Of a stretch of 5,753 nt of DNA, positions 4,093-5,753 are shown piece after piece (position 1 is the stretch's first letter; the number at the start of each line of letters is the position of its first letter). The notes under the pieces were generated by a model that saw only the letters and a list, made by a program, of their open reading frames with translations, was not told where the DNA came from and ran no database searches. The stretch comes from Actinomyces sp. (GTDB lineage: Bacteria > Actinomycetota > Actinomycetes > Actinomycetales > Actinomycetaceae): positions 1 to 5,753 of the forward strand of contig JAHACW010000082.1 of assembly GCA_018375675.1 (NCBI GenBank), written 5' to 3'. Made by a program: the position numbers and the translations under genes.

Positions 4093-5753
4093 ATGAGCAC
4101 CACGAAGACCCGCCGCAGCCTGAGCCTGCTCGCAGCCTTCGCCGTCGCCGCCGGCGCGCTGGCCCTGCCCGCCGCCACCTCCGCGACCCAGGCTGCCCCC
4201 GCCTTCGGCCTCGCTGCCACCGTCGAGCGCGCCCCCTCGCTGGTCGACCTCGACACCTCCAAGACCGGCTCCATCACCATCCACAAGTACGTGAAGGACG
4301 CCACCAACGGCACCGCGGCCGGTAACGGCCTTGAGGACACCTCCGATCACGGCACCCCCCTCGATGGTGCCAAGTTCACCGTCGAGCGCCTGACCAACGT
4401 CGACCTCACCACGCAGGCCGGCTGGGAGAAGCTCGCTGGCTTCAACGGCAACGTTGACACCGCGAAGGCCGACGGCGTTGACGCTGCCGTCGCCAAGACC
4501 ACCGCCGGCGGCGGCCTGGCCACCTTCTCCGGCCTCCCCCTCGGCGCCTACGTCGTGACCGAGACCGAGACCCCCGCCGGCTACGTCGGCGCGAAGCCCT
4601 TCATCATCACGGTGCCCATGACGCACCCGACCGATCTGAACAAGTGGGTCTACGACGTCCACGCCTACCCGAAGAACTCCAAGGCTGGCATCGAGAAGAC
4701 CGTCGCCGACGAGAGCACCCCCGCCGTTGGTTCGGACATCTCCTACACCATCAAGTCGGACATCCCCGCCGCTGAGGCCCTCGACTTCTACGACGTCGTC
4801 GACCAGTACGACAAGCGCGTGGAGCTGCCCGAGGCCGGCATCACGCTGAAGATCATCGACGGCAAGACCGGCGAGGTCGCCCTGGCCAAGGACACCGACT
4901 ACAAGCTGGTTGCCGCTGACGGCACCGATGGCAAGACCAAGTTCTGGACCGCCGAGTTCACCGCTGCCGGCCGCGCCAAGCTTGTCGCCAACCGCAAGGA
5001 CGACAACACCAAGGTCCAGATGGATCTGGCTGGCACCGTCAAGGACAAGGTTGAGGCTGACGGCCTGTTCAAGAACAAGGCCATCCTGCTCCCCAACGCC
5101 CCCTCCAACGGCTGGAAGCCCAACTCGGGTGAGGTTCCCCCGCCGGACTACCCGAACTCCGAGGTTGTCTCCAAGTTCGGCAAGGTGAAGATCACGAAGG
5201 TCTCCTCCGTGGACACCACCGCCAAGCTGAAGGGCGCCGAGTTCGAGGTCTACCAGTGCACGCCTCAGACCACCCCGACCGCGAACTTCGAGTCCGTCGA
5301 CGCGACCCTCGACAAGAAGCTGTCGCCCGCCGGCACCACGACCTACGTGACCGACGCCAACGGTGAGGTCACCATCGACGGCCTGCGCAACAACGACTGG
5401 GCGAACAACGCCAAGGTCGCCAAGCCCGGCTACTACTGCCTCGTCGAGACCAAGGCCCCCGAGGGCTTCGAGCTCCAGACCCGCCCGATCGCCTTCCAGG
5501 TCCTCGAGTCCAACTCCACCGCTGACAACGAGTACACCCTCAACACCACGGTGAAGGACGTCCCGAAGAACGGTGGCTTCAACCTGCCGCTGACCGGTGC
5601 TGCCGGTGTTGGCGTCCTGATCGGCGCTGGCGCCCTCCTTGTGGGCGGCTCCGGTGCGATCGCGCTGGCCAACAAGCGCCGCAAGGAGGAGAAAAAGAAT
5701 CTGATTAAGGACAAGGGCATCAAGTGGTATGAGTTTCAAAAGAAAAAAGAAGC
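4093..5753 (+). CDS. Major shaft pilin, SpaA/FimA type (open at window end)
   Basis: Major subunit of a sortase-assembled pilus, of the SpaH/EbpB and Actinomyces FimA/FimP type; I cannot tell which, so no symbol is given. 553 codons are visible without a stop. Residues 1-34 are a signal peptide. Domain 1 (to about 195) has an E-box-like YVVTETETPAGY (153-164) and ends in the pilin motif WVYDVHAYPKN, with Trp185 and Lys194; Lys194 is the expected linkage residue. Domain 2 spans about 196-355. Domain 3 (about 360-497) has candidate isopeptide residues Lys369 and Asp489, E-box Glu452 in YYCLVETKAP, and the protein's only cysteines, 389 and 449, a likely disulfide. LPLTG is at 498-502, followed by a hydrophobic segment and KRRKEEKK. 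Sec export, class C sortase polymerisation and wall anchoring are inferred from the family. Beyond residue 535 the frame runs into AT-rich sequence, with an atypical tail or a frameshift. Confidence 0.92.
   Translation, partial: MSTTKTRRSLSLLAAFAVAAGALALPAATSATQAAPAFGLAATVERAPSLVDLDTSKTGSITIHKYVKDATNGTAAGNGLEDTSDHGTPLDGAKFTVERLTNVDLTTQAGWEKLAGFNGNVDTAKADGVDAAVAKTTAGGGLATFSGLPLGAYVVTETETPAGYVGAKPFIITVPMTHPTDLNKWVYDVHAYPKNSKAGIEKTVADESTPAVGSDISYTIKSDIPAAEALDFYDVVDQYDKRVELPEAGITLKIIDGKTGEVALAKDTDYKLVAADGTDGKTKFWTAEFTAAGRAKLVANRKDDNTKVQMDLAGTVKDKVEADGLFKNKAILLPNAPSNGWKPNSGEVPPPDYPNSEVVSKFGKVKITKVSSVDTTAKLKGAEFEVYQCTPQTTPTANFESVDATLDKKLSPAGTTTYVTDANGEVTIDGLRNNDWANNAKVAKPGYYCLVETKAPEGFELQTRPIAFQVLESNSTADNEYTLNTTVKDVPKNGGFNLPLTGAAGVGVLIGAGALLVGGSGAIALANKRRKEEKKNLIKDKGIKWYEFQKKKE
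5729..5753 (+). CDS. Possible start of the next gene (candidate class C sortase)
   Basis: ATG at 5729 opens a second frame reading MSFKRKKEA up to the window edge. Srt-type genes usually follow the shaft pilin in actinobacterial pilus clusters, and a short basic N-terminus would fit a membrane-bound sortase, but eight to nine residues cannot identify a product. The purine-rich AAGGACAAGG (5707-5716) is a weak ribosome binding site 12 nt upstream. If the pilin frame shown here is correct, this start lies inside the pilin gene; if the pilin really stops at TGA 5702-5704 in this same frame, it is cleanly downstream. Confidence 0.25.

Noticed and set aside
4048..5739. 563-codon open frame on the minus strand
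   Set aside because: It is antisense to the shaft pilin, low-complexity Gly/Leu/Val-rich, and is explained by the same codon bias.

Overview
The window looks like a pilus (fimbria) locus from a high-GC Gram-positive actinobacterium, most likely of the Actinomyces/Schaalia group. This rests on the coding style (almost only G/C-ending codons over most of the coding sequence), on two secreted LPXTG-type surface proteins, and on the order tip-type pilin then shaft pilin. That order matches the Actinomyces fimQ-fimP-srtC1 and fimB-fimA-srtC2 clusters. I could run no database search, so genus and type-1/type-2 assignment stay open.

Region 1-1002 contains no convincing gene and is very long for a promoter region. 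It is densely patterned: a 19-bp tandem repeat built on the palindrome ATCCGGAT (196-271), a perfect 14-bp inverted repeat around a 53-nt spacer (338-418), a G/T-skewed stretch with seven closely spaced G-runs (424-468), three 11-bp tandem units (500-532), an operator-like palindrome (706-719), an AT-rich island (about 35% GC over 721-900) with phased A-tracts, candidate promoters, and two abutting hairpins (927-962) just before the ribosome binding site.

Region 1003-4011 encodes a 1002-residue secreted, wall-sorted protein, the likely tip pilin/adhesin. It has a signal peptide, a large N-terminal head, Ig/prealbumin-like stalk domains, a C-terminal SpaA/CnaB-type domain with an E-box, and an unusual LPKAG sorting motif. 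The first ~390 codons use far more A/T-ending codons than the rest, suggesting a mosaic gene.

Region 4093-5753 encodes the major shaft pilin, open at the right edge. It has a signal peptide, a pilin motif with Lys194, E-boxes, a probable disulfide, LPLTG, a membrane segment and a basic tail. The final ~55 bases are only about 38% GC and carry the frame past where a sorting signal normally ends. A one-base frame change in the A5 run would stop the pilin at once and leave room for a new gene starting at 5729, where a class C sortase would be expected.

In the inferred pathway, both proteins are exported by Sec. A pilin-specific class C sortase (not in the window) would join shaft subunits through Lys194 and the Thr of LPLTG and cap the fibre with the tip protein. 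A housekeeping sortase would then anchor the fibre to the wall. All cysteines occur as plausible sequential pairs, so oxidative folding outside the membrane is expected.
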